A stretch of DNA of 64,000 nucleotides, taken from the NCBI GenBank assembly GCA_023101725.1, contig JALJCO010012624.1:55100-119099 (forward strand). Reading direction: 5' to 3'. Under the pieces are notes generated by a model. The model was not told where the DNA came from and did no database searches. It saw only the letters and a program-made list of their open reading frames with translations. The DNA comes from Atherinomorus stipes. Taxonomy: Eukaryota > Chordata > Actinopteri > Atheriniformes > Atherinidae. The stretch's first letter is position 1; every line of letters begins with the position of its first letter. Both the position numbers and the translations under genes were made by a program. Shown in pieces: positions 47,346 through 62,029 of this stretch.

Positions 47346-50300
47346 AGTACGTACCAGCATCAGTACGGACCAGCATCAGTACGGACCAGCACCAGTACGT
47401 ACCAACATCAGTACCTACCAACATCAGTACGTACCAACATCAGTACGTACCCAGCATCAGTACTTACCAGCATCAGTACAGACCAGCATCAGTACGTACC
47501 AACATCAGTATGTACAAACATCAGTATGTACCAGCATCAGTACGTACCAACATCAGTATGTACTAACATCAGTACGTACAAGCATCAGTACGTACCAGCA
47601 TCAGTACAGACCAGCATCAGTAGTACGTACCAGCATCAGTATGTACCAACATCAGTACAGACCAGCATCAGTACAGACCAGCATCAGTACAGACCAGCAT
47701 CAGTACGTACCAACATCAGTATGTACCAACATCAGTACGTACCAGCATCTGAACATACCAGCATCAGTACGTACCAACATCAGTATGTACCAACATCAGT
47801 ATGTACCAGCATCAGTAGGTACCAGCATCAGTACGTACCAACATCAGTTTGTACCAACATCAGTACGTACCAGCATCAGTACGTACCAGCATCAGTACGT
47901 ACCAGCATCAATACTACGTACCAGCGTCAATACATACCAGCGTCAGTATGGACCAGCATCAGTACGGACCAGCATCAGTACATACCAACATCAGTATGTA
48001 CCAACATCAGTACGTACCAGCGTCAGTACGTACCAGCATCAGTACGTACCAACGTCAGTACGTACCAGCGTCAGTACGTACCAACATCAGTACGTACCAG
48101 CATCAGTACGTACCAGCATCAGTATGTGACCAGCGTCAGTACGTGAGCAGCATCAGTACGTACCAACATCAGTACGTACCAGCATCAGTTTGTACCAGCA
48201 TCAGTACAAACCAACATCAGTACGTTGCAGCATCAGTACGTAGCAGCATCAGTACGTACCAACATCAGTACGTACCAACATCAGTTCGTACCAGCATCAG
48301 TATGTACCAGCATCAGTACCTACCAGCGACAGTACGTACCAGCGTCAGTACGTACCAGCGTCAGTACGGAGCAGCATCAGTACGTACCAGCATCAGTACG
48401 TACCAGGGTCAGTACGTACCAGCGTCAGTACGTACCAGCATCAGTACGTACCAACATCAGTACATATCTACATCAGTCCGTTGCAGCATCAGTACGTAAC
48501 AGCATCAGTACGTACCAGCATTCGTACGTAGCAGCATCAGAGCGTAGCAGCATCAGTACGTACCAGCGTCAGTACGGACCAGCATCAGTACGTACCAACA
48601 TCAGTGCATACCTACATCATTCCGTTGCAGCATCAGTACGTAACAGCATCAGTACGTAGCAGCATCAGTACGTAGCAGCATCAGTACGTACCAGCATCAG
48701 TTTGTACCAGCATCAGTACAAACCAACATCAGTACGTTGCAGCATCAGTACGTAGCAGCATCAGTACGTACCAACATCAGTACGTACCAACATCAGTTCG
48801 TACCAGCATCAGTATGTACCAGCATCAGTACCTACCAGCGACAGTACGTACCAGCGTCAGTACGTACCAGCGTCAGTACGGAGCAGCATCAGTACGTACC
48901 AGCATCAGTACGTACCAGGGTCAGTACGTACCAGCGTCAGTACGTACCAGCATCAGTACGTACCAACATCAGTACATATCTACATCAGTCCGTTGCAGCA
49001 TCAGTACGTAACAGCATCAGTACGGACCAGCATCAGTACGTACCAACATCAGTGCATACCTACATCATTCCGTTGCAGCATCAGTACGAAACAGCATCAG
49101 TACGTAGCAGCATCAGTACGTACCTGCATCAGTTTGTACCAGCATCAGTATAAACCAACCTCAGTACGTTGCAGCATCAGTATGTAGCAGCATCAGTTCG
49201 TACCAACATTAGTACGTACCAACATCAGTACGTACAAACATCAGTTTGTACCAACATCAGTATGTACCAACATCAGTACTTACTAGCATCAGTTTGTACC
49301 AGCATCAGTACGTACCAGCATCAGTACGTACCAGCATCAGTTTGTACCAACATCAGTACATACCAGCATCAGTATCGTACCAGCGTCAGTACGTAGCAGC
49401 ATTAGTACGTACCAGCATCAGTACGTACCAGCGTCATAAAATACCAGCTTCAGTACGGACCAGCATCAGCACGTACCAGCATCAGTACGTAGCAGCATCA
49501 GTACGTAGCAGCATCAGTACGTACCAGCATCAATACTACGTACCAGCGTCAATACATACCAGCGTCAGTATGGACCAGCATCAGTACGGACCAGCATCAG
49601 TACATACCAACATCAGTATGTACCAACATCAGTACGTACCAGCGTCAGTACGTACCAGCATCAGTACGTACCAACGTCAGTACGTCCGCGTCAGTACGTA
49701 CCAGCGTCAGTACGTACCAGCGTCAGTACGTACCAGCGTCAGTACGTACCAGCGTCAGTTCTGACCAGCGTCAGTACTGACCAGCGTCAGTACGTACCAA
49801 CATCAGTACGTACCAGCATCAGTACGTACCAGCATCAGTACGTAACAGCATCAGTACGTAGCAGCATCAGTACGTAGCAGCATCAGTACGTACCAGCATC
49901 AGTTTGTACCAGCATCAGTACAAACCAACATCAGTACGTTGCAGCATCAGTACGTGGCAGCATCAGTACGTACCAACATCAGTACGTACCAACATCAGTT
50001 CGTACCCAGCATCAGTATGTACCAGCATCAGTACCTACCAGCGACAGTACGTACCAGCGTCAGTACGTACCAGCGTCAGTACGGAGCAGCATCAGTACGT
50101 ACCAGCGTCAGTACGTACCAGGGTCAGTACGTACCAGCGTCAGTACGTACCAGCATCAGTACGTACCAACATCAGTACATATCTACATCAGTCCGTTGCA
50201 GCATCAGTACGTAACAGCATCAGTACGTACCAGCATTCGTACGTAGCATTATCAGAGCGTAGCAGCATCAGTACGTACCAGCGTCAGTACGGACCAGCAT

Positions 50301-50689
50301 CAGTACGTACCAACATCAGTGCATACCTACATCATTCCGTTGCAGCATCAGTACGTAACAACATCAGTACGTAGCAGCATCAGTACGTACCTGCATCAGT
50401 TTGTACCAGCATCAGTACAAACCAACATCAGTACGTTGCAGCATCAGTATGTAGCAGCATAGTACGTACGAACATTAGTACGTACCAACATCAGTACGTA
50501 CAAACATCAGTTTGTACCAACATCAGTATGTACCAACATCAGTACTTACTAGCATCAGTACGTACCAGCATCAGTACGTACCAGCATCAGTACGTACCAA
50601 CATCAGTTTGTACCAACATCAGTACATACCAGCATCAGTACGTACCAACGTCAGTACGTACCAGCGTCAGTACGTACCAGCGTCAGCGT

Positions 50690-51600
50690 CAGTACTGACC
50701 AGCGTCAGTACTGACCAGCGTCAGTACGTACCAACATCAGTACGTACCAGCATCAGTACGTACCAGCATCAGTACGTAACAGCATCAGTACGTAACAGCA
50801 TCAGTACGTAGCAGCGTCAGTACGTAGCAGCATCAGTACGTAGCAGCATCAGTACGTACCAGCATCAGTTTGTACCAACATCAGTACAAACCAACATCAG
50901 TACGTTGCAGCATCAGTACGTAACAGCATCAGTACGTACCAACATCAGTTTGTACCAGCGTCAGTACGTACCAGCGTCAGTACGTAGCAGCATCAGTACG
51001 TACCAGCGTCAGTACATACCAGGGTCAGTACGTACCAGCGTCAGTACGTACCAGCATCAGTACGTACCAACATCAGTACATATCTACATCAGTCCGTTGC
51101 AGCATCAGTACATAAAAGCATCAGTACGTACCAGCATTAGTACGTAGCAGCATCAGTACGTAGCAGCATCAGTACGTACCAGGGTCAGTACATACCAGCG
51201 TCAGTACGGACCAGCATCAGTACATACCAGCATCAGTACGTAGCAGCATCAGTACGTACCAGCATCGGTACATAGCAGCATCAGTACGTACCAGCATCAG
51301 TACGTACCAGCGTCATAACATACCAGCATCAGTACGGACCAGCATCAGTACGTACCAGCATCAGTACGTAGCAGCATCAGTACGTACCAGCATCAGTACG
51401 TACCAGCGTCATTACATACCAGCGTCAGTACGGACCAGCGTCAGTACGTACCAGCGTCAGTACGGACCAGCATCAGTACGTACCAACACCAGTACGTACC
51501 AACATCAGTACCTACCAACATCAGTACGTACCAACATCAGTACGTACCAGCATCAGTACTTACCAGCATCAGTACAGACCATAATCAGTACGTACCAACA
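50690..51600. repeat. Block repeated at 52588-53498
   Basis: Landmarks recur at an exact shift of 1,898 bp. These include CAGTACAAACCAACATCAG (50880 and 52778), GTCATTACATACC (51408 and 53306) and the unusual GACCATAATCAGTACG (51577 and 53475). No net indel falls between them. The two copies flank the degraded G-rich patch at 51700-52780. Confidence 0.8.
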
Positions 51601-51699
51601 TCAGTATGTACAAACATCAGTACGTACCAGCATCAGTACGTACCAACATCAGTATGTACTAACATCAGTACGTACAAGCATCAGTACGTACCAGCATCA

Positions 51700-52780
51700 G
51701 TACAGACAGCATCAGTACGTACCAATAGTAGTACATAGTACAAGGCAGTAAGACAGATAGTAAGAAGCATGTACGTACCAAATGTTGTACAAATAGTAGT
51801 AAGTGAGTGGAGGCAGGGTGCGCGTGCGCTGGATGGCGTGCGCGTGGCGGTGGTGCGGGTGCGGCGCGGGTGCGTCGTGGGGGGGGGGGGGGTGCGGGGG
51901 GGGCGGGGGACATGGTACAGATAGTGTACAGATAGTAGTAAAGATAGTAGGGTGGGGGGGGGCACAGGGGTGGGGGTGGTGCGTGGGTGCCGGGGGGGGG
52001 GGGGGAGGGGGGTGGGGGGGTAGTGGGGTGGTAGTGGGTGGGGTGGGGGGGGGTGGGGTGATGGTCGGTGGGTGGGGGGGGGGTGGGGGTGGGGGGGCGG
52101 GGCGGGGGGGGGGCGTCGTCGCGTGCGTGCTGGTGACGGTGTGGGTGGGGTGGTGCGGCGTGGCGTGCGGGGGGGGGGGAGGAGGGGTGGGTGGTGTGGG
52201 GTGGTGGGTGGGGGTGCGGTGGGGGGTGCGTACGCATGGTGGTGGGTGGGGGGCCCCCGGGGCGGCGGCCCCCCGCCCGGCGCGTCGCGCGCGCGCCCGC
52301 CCCGCGCGTCGCGCGGCGCGCGGCCCCCGCGCGCCGTGCGCGGGGGGGGGTGTGTGTGGTGTGGTGTGTGTGGTGGGGTGTGTTGGGGTGGTGTGGTGTG
52401 CGTCGGCTGTTGTCCAACATAGTACGTCCAACATAGTTGTACCAGTTGTACCAGCATAGTACTTATAGCATAGTACTACCGCATGTAGTCATTTACAGCA
52501 TAGTACTCAACATAGTTGTACCAAATAGTACATACCAGCATAGTACGTCTAGTACGACCAGCATAGTAGTACCAGCGTTAGTACGTACTAACATCAGCGT
52601 AGTACTGACAGCGTCAGTACTGACAGCGTCAGTACGTACCAACATCAGTACGTACCAGCATAGTACGTACAGCATAGTACGTAAAGCATAGTACGTAACA
52701 GCATAGTAGTAGCAGCGTCAGTACGTAGCAGCATAGTACGTAGCAGCATAGTACGTACAGCATCAGTTTGTACCAACATC
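51700..52780. other. G-rich anomalous patch C in the 16-bp satellite
   Basis: About 51790-52420 is almost entirely G, T and C on the plus strand, with many runs of 7-14 G, then a CGCGCGC-type block. It is flanked by broken satellite units with the CATCAG-to-CATAG loss. It matches no other part of the window. Glycine-, proline- and histidine-rich frames here are compositional. It may be a foreign low-complexity insert, a G-quadruplex region, or erroneous assembly fill. Confidence 0.7.
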
Positions 52781-55700
52781 AGTACAAACCAACATCAGTA
52801 CGTTGCAGCATCAGTACGTAACAGCATCAGTACGTACCAACATCAGTATGTACCAGCGTCAGTACGTAGCAGCGTCAGTACGTAGCAGCATCAGTACGTA
52901 CCAGCGTCAGTACATACCAGGGTCAGTACATACCAGCGTCAGTACGTACCAGCATCAGTACGTACCAACATCAGTATATATCTACATCAGTCCGTTGCAG
53001 CATCAGTACATAAAAGCATCAGTACGTACCAGCATTAGTACGTAGCAGCATCAGTACGTAGCAGCATCAGTACGTACCAGGGTCAGTACATACCAGCGTC
53101 AGTACGGACCAGCATCAGTACATACCAGCATCAGTACGTAGCAGCATCAGTACGTACCAGCATCGGTACATAGCAGCATCAGTACGTACCAGCATCAGTA
53201 CGTACCAGCGTCATAACATACCAGCGTCAGTACGGACCAGCATCAGTACGTACCAGCATCAGTACGTAGCAGCATCAGTACGTACCAGCATCAGTACGTA
53301 CCAGCGTCATTACATACCAGCGTCAGTACGGACCAGCGTCAGTACGTACCAGCGTCAGTACGGACCAGCATCAGTACGTACCAACACCAGTACGTACCAA
53401 CATCAGTACCTACCAACATCAGTACGTACCAACATCAGTACGTACCAGCATCAGTACTTACCAGCATCAGTACAGACCATAATCAGTACGTACCAACATC
53501 AGTATGTACAAACATCAGTACGTACCAGCATCAGTACGTACCAACATCAGTTTGTACCAACATCAGTACGTACAAGCATCAGTACGTACCAGCATCAGTA
53601 CAGACCAGCATCAGTACGTACCAACATCAGTATGTACCAACATCAGATCAGACCAGCATCAGTACAGACCAGCATCAGTACAGACCAGCATCAGTACGTA
53701 CCAACATCAGTATGTACCAACATCAGTACGTACCAGCATCTGAACATACCAGCATCAGTACGTACCAACATCAGTATGTACCAACATCAGTATGTACCAG
53801 CATCAGTACGTACCAGCATCAGTACGTACCAACATCAGTTTGTACCAACATCAGTACGTACCAGCATCAGTACGTACCAGCATCAATACTACGTACCAGC
53901 GTCAATACATACCAGCGTCAGTATGGACCAGCATCAGTACGGACCAGCATCAGTACATACCAACATCAGTATGTACCAACATCAGTACGTACCAGCGTCA
54001 GTACGTACCAGCATCAGTACGTACCAACGTCAGTACGTACCAGCGTCAGTACGTACCAACGTCAGTACGTACCAGCGTCAGTACGTACCAGCGTCAGTTC
54101 TGACCAGCGTCAGTACTGACCAGCGTCAGTACGTACCAACATCAGTACGTACCAGCATCAGTACGTACCAGCATCAGTACGTAACAGCATCAGTACGTAG
54201 CAGCATCAGTACGTACCAGCATCAGTTTGTACCAGCATCAGTACAAACCAACATCAGTACGTTGCAGCATCAGTACGTAGCAGCATCAGTATGTACCAAC
54301 ATCAGTACGTACCAACATCAGTTCGTACCAGCATCAGTATGTACCAGCATCAGTACCTACCAGCGACAGTACGTACCAGCGTCAGTACGTACCAGCGTCA
54401 GTACGGAGCAGCATCAGTACGTACCAGCGTCAGTACGTACCAGGGTCAGTACGTACCAGCGTCAGTACGTACCAGCATCAGTACGTACCAACATCAGTAC
54501 ATATCTACATCAGTCCGTTGCAGCATCAGTACGTAACAGCATCAGTACGTACCAGCATTCGTACGTAGCAGCATCAGAGCGTAGCAGCATCAGTACGTAC
54601 CAGCGTCAGTACGGATCAGCATCAGTACGTACCAACATCAGTGCATACCTACATCATTCCGTTGCAGCATCAGTACGTAACAGCATCAGTACGTAGCAGC
54701 ATCAGTACGTACCTGCATCAGTTTGTACCAGCATCAGTACAAACCAACATCAGTACGTTGCAGCATCAGTATGTAGCAGCATCAGTACGTACCAACATTA
54801 GTACGTACCAACATCAGTACGTACAAACATCAGTTTGTACCAACATCAGTATGTACCAACATCAGTACTTACTAGCATCAGTACGTACCAGCATCAGTAC
54901 GTACCAGCATCAGTACGTACCAACATCAGTTTGTATCAACATCAGTACATACCAGCATCAGTACGTACCAGCGTCAGTACGTAGCAGCATCAGTACGTAC
55001 CAGCATCAGCACGTACCAGCGTCATAACATACCAACGTCAGGACGGACCAGCATCAGTACGTACCAGCATCAGTACGTACCAGCATCAGTACGTAGCAGC
55101 ATCAGTACGTACCAGCATCAGTACGTACCAGCGTCATTACATACCAGCGTCAGTACGGACCAGCGTCAGTACGTACCAGCGTCAGTACGGACCAGCATCA
55201 GTACGTACCAACATCAGTACGTACCAACATCAGTACGTACCAACATCAGTACGTACCAGCATCAGTACTTACCAGCATCAGTACAGACCAGCATCAGTAC
55301 GTACCAACATCAGTATGTACAAACATCAGTACAAACCAGCATCAGTACGTACCAGCATCAGTACATACCAACATCAGTATGTACCAACATCAGTACGTAC
55401 CAGCATCAGTACAGACCAGCATCAGTACGTACCAACATCAGTACGTACCAACATCAGTATGTACCAACATCAGTACAGACCAGCATCAGTACAGACCAGC
55501 ATCAGTACGTACCAACATCAGTATGTACCAACATCAGTACGTACCAGCATCTGTACGTACCAGCATCAGTACGTACCAACATCAGTATGTATCAACATCA
55601 GTACATACCAGCATCAGTACGTACCAGCATCACTACGTACCAGCATCACTACGTACCAGCATCTGTACGTACCAACATCAGTTTGTACCAACATCAGTAC

Positions 55701-55794
55701 GTACCAGCATCAGTACGTACCAGCATCAGTATGTACCAGCATCAATGCGTACCAGCGTCAATACATACCAGCGTCAGGACGGACCAGCATCAGT

Positions 55795-56860
55795 ACGAAG
55801 CAATAGTGACAGTCGGGTGCGCGATAGTGGGCAGGGCGAGGGCGCGGCGCAGTAGTGCATAGCGCGCGTCAAGCGCAGATAGCTCAGATAGAGCAGTAGG
55901 CAAGTTAGACCAGTACGCGTAGCAAAAGTTGTCAAAGCGAGTAGTAGACGGATAGCGTCAAATAGTCGTCAAGTTGTAAAAGTAGCAGATAGTAGACAGA
56001 TGTAGTGTCAAATAGTTGTAAAATAGTGCAGATTGTCGTCGATAGTCGACAACATCAGTTGTCAACATAGACGTCAGATAGTCGTGACAGCTCCTCGTCC
56101 AGCATCTGCGTCCAACATCAGTTTGTCCAACATCAGTAGTCAGCATCAGTACGTACCAGCATCAGTTGTAAGCATCATACGTCCAGCGTCATACTCTGGC
56201 GTAGTACATACCAGCATCAGTACATACCAACGTCAGTACTCAGGTAGTACATACCAGCGTATCGTCCAACGTAGTCGTCCAGCATCAGCGGACAGCGTCA
56301 GTATGGACAGCGTAGTACGTACCAACATCAGTACATACAGCATCAGTACGTAAGCATCAGTACGTAAAGCATCAGTAGTAGCAGCATAGTGTGCATGTTG
56401 TCCGCATAGTCCTACGCGTAGTCGTCGCGTGTAGTGGGTCAGTCGTAGTAGTACGTACCGCATCAGTACGTCCACATCAGTACATATCTTGTCGTTGGCA
56501 TAGTCGTAAGCATAGTACGTCCAGCATCGTCGTGCAGCATAGAGCGTAGCACCTCAGTCGTCGCGTAGTACGGACCAGCATCAGTACGTCCACATAGTGC
56601 ATACCTCTTTCGTTGAGCATAGTCGTAAAGCATCAGTGTGCAGCATAGTACGTACCTGCATCAGTTTGTACCAGCATCAGTACAAACCAACATCAGTACA
56701 TTGCAGCATAGTATGTAGCAGCATAGTTCGTACCAACATTAGTACGTACCAACATAGTACGTACAAACATCAGTTTGTACCAACATAGTATGTCCAACAT
56801 CAGTACTTACTGCATCAGTTTGTACCAGCATCAGTACGTACCAGCATAGTTTGTACCAAC
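55795..56860. repeat. Degraded patch D in the 16-bp satellite
   Basis: Starts abruptly with GACAGTCGGGTGCGCGATAG, a G-rich run like patch C. About 1 kb of shortened units follows (CATAG, GTCGTCC, AAATAGT), grading back to regular units by 56860. Confidence 0.65.
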
Positions 56861-59800
56861 ATCAGTACATACCAGCATCAGTACATACCAGCATCAGTAC
56901 GTACCAGCGTCAGTACGTAGCAGCATCAGTACGTACCAGCATCAGTACGTACCAGCGTCATAACATACCAGCGTCAGTACGGACCAGCATCAGCACATAC
57001 CAGCATCAGTACGTAGCAGCATCAGTACGTAGCAGCATCAGTACGTACCAGCATCAATACTACGTACCAGCGTCAATACATACCAGCGTCAGTATGGACC
57101 AGCATCAGTACGGACCAGCATCAGTACATACCAACATCACTACGTACCAGCATCACTACGTACCAGCATCTGTACGTACCAACATCAGTTTGTACCAACA
57201 TCAGTACGTACCAGCATCAGTACGTACCAGCATCAGTATGTACCAGCATCAATGCGTACCAGCGTCAATACATACCAGCGTCAGGACGGACCAGCATCAG
57301 TACGTACCAGCATCAGTACGTACCAGCATCAGTACGTAGCAGCATCAGTACGTACCAGCATCAGTACGTACCAGCGTCATTACATACCAGCGTCAGTACG
57401 GACCAGCGTCAGTACGTACCATCGTCAGTACGGACTAGCATCAGTACGTACCAACATCAGTACGTACCAACATCAGTACGTACCAACATCAGTACGTACC
57501 AGCATCAGTACTTACCAGCATCAGTACAGACCAGCATCAGTACGTACCAACATCAGTATGTACAAACATCAGTACAAACCAGCATCAGTACGTACCAGCA
57601 TCAGTACATACCAACATCAGTTTGTACCAACATCAGTACGTACCAGCATCAGTACAGACCGGCATCAGTACGTACCAACATCAGTACGTACCAACATCAG
57701 TATGTACCAACATCAGTACGTACCAACATCAGTACAGACCAGCATCAGTACGTACCAACATCAGTATGTACCAACATCAGTACGTACCAGCATCTGTACG
57801 TACCAGCATCAGTACGTACCAACATCAGTATGTACCAACATCAGAACGTACCAGCATCAGTACGTACCAGCATCACTACGAACCAGCATCACTACGTACC
57901 AGCATCTGTACGTACCAACATCAGTTTGTACCAACATCAGTACGTACCAGCATCAGTACGTACCAGCATCAGTATGTACCAGCATCAATACGTACCAGCG
58001 TCAATACATACTGGCGTCAGTACATACCAGCATCAGTACATACCAACGTCAGTACCTACCAGCGTCAGTACATACCAGCGTCAGTACGTACCAACGTCAG
58101 TACGTACCAGCATCAGTACGGACCAGCGTCAGTATGGACCAGCGTCAGTACGTACCAACATCAGTACATACCAGCATCAGTACGTACCAGCATCAGTACG
58201 TAACAGCATCAGTACGTAGCAGCATCAGTACGTACCTGCATCAGTTTGTACCAGCATCAGTACAAACCAACATCAGTACATTGCAGCATCAGTATGTAGC
58301 AGCATCAGTTCGTACCAACATTAGTACGTACCAACATCAGTACGTACAAACATCAGTTTGTACCAACATCAGTATGTACCAACATCAGTACGTACCTGCA
58401 TCAGTTTGTACCAGCATCAGTACGTACCAGCATCAGTTTGTACCAACATCAGTACATACCAGCATCAGTACATACCAGCATCAGTACGTACCAGCGTCAG
58501 TACGTAGCAGCATCAGTACGTACCAGCATCAGTACGTACCAGCGTCATAACATACCAGCGTCAGTACGGACCAGCATCAGCACGTAGCAGCATCAGTACG
58601 TAGCAGCATCAGTACGTAGCAGCATCAGTACGTACCAGCATCAGTTTGTACCAGCATCAGTACAAACCAACATCAGTACGTTGCAGCATCAGTACGTAGC
58701 AGCATCAGTACGTACCAACATCAGTACGTACCAACATCAGTTCGTACCAGCATCAGTATGTACCAGCATCAGTACCTACCAGCGACAGTACGTAGTACGT
58801 ACCAGCGTCAGTACGGAGCAGCATCAGTACGTACCAGCGTCAGTACGTACCAGGGTCAGTACGTACCAGCGTCAGTACGTACCAGCATCAGTACGTACCA
58901 ACATCAGTACATATCTACATCAGTCCGTTGCAGCATCAGTACGTAACAGCATCAGTACGTACCAGCATTCGTACGTAGCAGCATCAGAGCGTAGCAGCAT
59001 CAGTACGTACCAGCGTCAGTACGGACCAGCATCAGTACGTACCAACATCAGTGCATACCTACATCATTCCGTTTCAGCATCAGTACGTACCAGCATCAGT
59101 ACGTACCAGCAATAGTACGTACCAGCATCAGTTTGTACCAACATCAGTACAAACCAACATCAGTACATTGCAGCATCAGTATGTAGCAGCATCAGTTCGT
59201 ACCAACATTAGTACGTACCAACATCAGTACGTACAAACATCAGTTTGTACCAACATCAGTATGTACCAACATCAGTACGTACCTGCATCAGTTTGTACCA
59301 GCATCAGTACGTACCAGCATCAGTTTGTACCAACATCAGTACATACCAGCATCAGTACATACCAGCATCAGTACGTACCAGCGTCAGTACGTAGCAGCAT
59401 CAGTACGTACCAGCATCAGTATGTACCAGCGTCATAACATACCAGCGTCAGTACGGACCAGCATCAGTACGTACCAGCATCAGTACGTACCAGCATCAGT
59501 ACGTAGCAGCATCAGTACGTACCAGCATCAGTACGTACCAGCGTCATTACATACCAGCGTCAGTACGGACCAGCGTCAGTACGTACCAGCGTCAGTACGG
59601 ACCAGCATCAGTACGTACCAACATCAGTACGTACCAACATCAGTACGTACCAGCATCAGTACTTACCAGCATCAGTACAGACCAGCATCAGTTCGTACCA
59701 ACATCAGTTTGTACAAACATCAGTACGTACCAGCATCAGTACGTACCAGCATCAGTACATACCAACATCAGTATGTACCAACATCAGTACGTACCAGCAT

Positions 59801-62029
59801 CAGTACAGTACCAGCATCAGTACGTACCAACATCAGTACGTACCAACATCAGTACGTACCAACATCAGTATGTACCAACATCAGTACAGACCAGCATCAG
59901 TACAGACCAGCATCAGTACGTACCAACATCAGTATGTACCAACATCAGTACGTACAAGCATCTGTACGTACCAGCATCAGTACATACCAACATCAGTATG
60001 TACCAACATCAGTACGTACCAGCATCAGTACGTACCAGCATCACTACATACCAGCATCTGTACCAACATCGTGTACCAACATCAGTTTGTACCAACATCA
60101 GTACGTACCAGCATCAGTACGTACCAGCATCAGTACGTACCAGCATCAATACGTACCAGCGTCAATACATACCAGCGTCAGTACATACCAGCGTCAGTAC
60201 GGACCAGCATCAGTACATACCAACATCAGTACGTACCAACTTCAGTACGTACCAGCGTCAGTACATACCAGCGTCAGTACATACCAGCATCAGTACGTAC
60301 CAACGTCAGTACGTACCAGCGTCAGTACATACCAGCGTCAGTACGTACCAACGTCAGTACGTACCAGCATCAGTACGGACCAGCGTCAGTACGGACCAGC
60401 GTCAGTACGTACCAACATCAGTACATACCAGCATCAGTACGTACCAGCATCAGTACGTTACAGCATCAGTACGTAGCAGCATCAGTTCGTACCAGCATCA
60501 GTATGTACCAGCATCAGTACCTACCAGCGTCAGTACGTACCAGCGTCAGTACGTACCAGCGTCAGTACGTACCAGGGTCAGTACGTACCAGCGTCAGTAC
60601 GTACCAGCATCAGTACGTACCAACATCAGTACATATCTACATCAGTCCGTTGCAGCATCAGTACGTAACAGCATCAGTACGTACCAGCATTGGTACGTAG
60701 CAGCATCAGAGCGTAGCAGCATCAGTACGTACCAGCGTCAGTACGGACCAGCATCAGTACGTACCAATATCAGTGCATACCTACATCATTCCGTTGCAGC
60801 ATCAGTACGTAACAGCATCAGTACGTAGCAGCATCAGTACGTACCTGCATCCAGTTTGTACCAGCATCAGTACAAACCAACATCAGTACGTTGCAGCATC
60901 AGTATGTAGCAGCATCAGTACGTACCAACATTAGTACGTACCAACATCAGTACGTACAAACATCAGTTTGTACCAACATCAGTATGTACCAACATCAGTA
61001 CTTACTAGCATCAGTACGTACCAGCATCAGTACGTACCAGCATCAGTACGTACCAGCATCAGTACGTACCAACATCAGTTTGTACCAACATCAGTACATA
61101 CCAGCATCAGCCCAGCGTCAGTACGTACCAGCATCAGTACGTACCAGCATCAGTACGTACCAGCGTCATAACATACCAGCGTCAGTACGGACCAGCATCA
61201 GTACGTACCAGCATCAGTACGTAGCAGCATCAGTACGTAGCAGCATCAGTACGTACCAGCATCAGTTTGTACCAACATCAGTACAAACCAACATCAGTAC
61301 GTTGCAGCATCAGTACGTAGCAGCATCAGTACGTACCAACATCAGTATGTACCAGCGTCAGTACGTACCAACTCAGTACGTACCAGCGTCAGTACGTACC
61401 AGGGTCAGTAGTACCAGCATCAGTACGTACCAGCCCCAACATACCAGCGTCAGTACGTACCAGCATCAGTACGTAACAGCATCAGTAAGTAGCAGCATCA
61501 GTTCGTACCAGCATCAGTATGTACCAGCATCAGTACCTACCAGCGTCAGTACGTACCAGCGTCAGTACGTACCAGCGTCAGTACGTACCAGCATCAGTAC
61601 GTACCAGCATCAGTACGTACCAACATCAGTACATATCTACATCAGTCCGTTGCAGCATCAGTACGTAACAGCATCAGTACGTACCAGCATTCGTACGTAG
61701 CAGCATCAGAGCATAGCAGCATCAGTACGTACCAGCGTCAGTACGGACCAGCATCAGTACGTACCAACATCAGTGCATACCTACATCATTCCGTTGCAGC
61801 ATCAGTACGTAACAGCATCAGTACGTAGCAGCATCAGTACGTACCTTCATCAGTTTGTACCAGCATCAGTACAAACCAACATCAGTACGTTGCAGCATCA
61901 GTATGTAGCAGCATCAGTACGTACCAACATTAGTACGTACCAACATCAGTACGTACAAACATCAGTTTGTACCAACATCAGTATGTACCAACATCAGTAC
62001 TTACTAGCATCAGTTTGTACCAGCATCAG

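Noticed and set aside
51681..52457. Proline- and histidine-rich minus-strand frames of about 250 codons.
   Set aside because: Several overlapping frames are open at once in an extremely G-rich patch, so they reflect composition. The patch itself may be an assembly error.
57252..58550. Long plus-strand frames rich in YQHQYVPASVRTSIST, resembling a Q/Y/S-rich structural protein.
   Set aside because: The 16-residue period is three 16-bp units, and overlapping frames give the same peptide family. This is a stop-free satellite.
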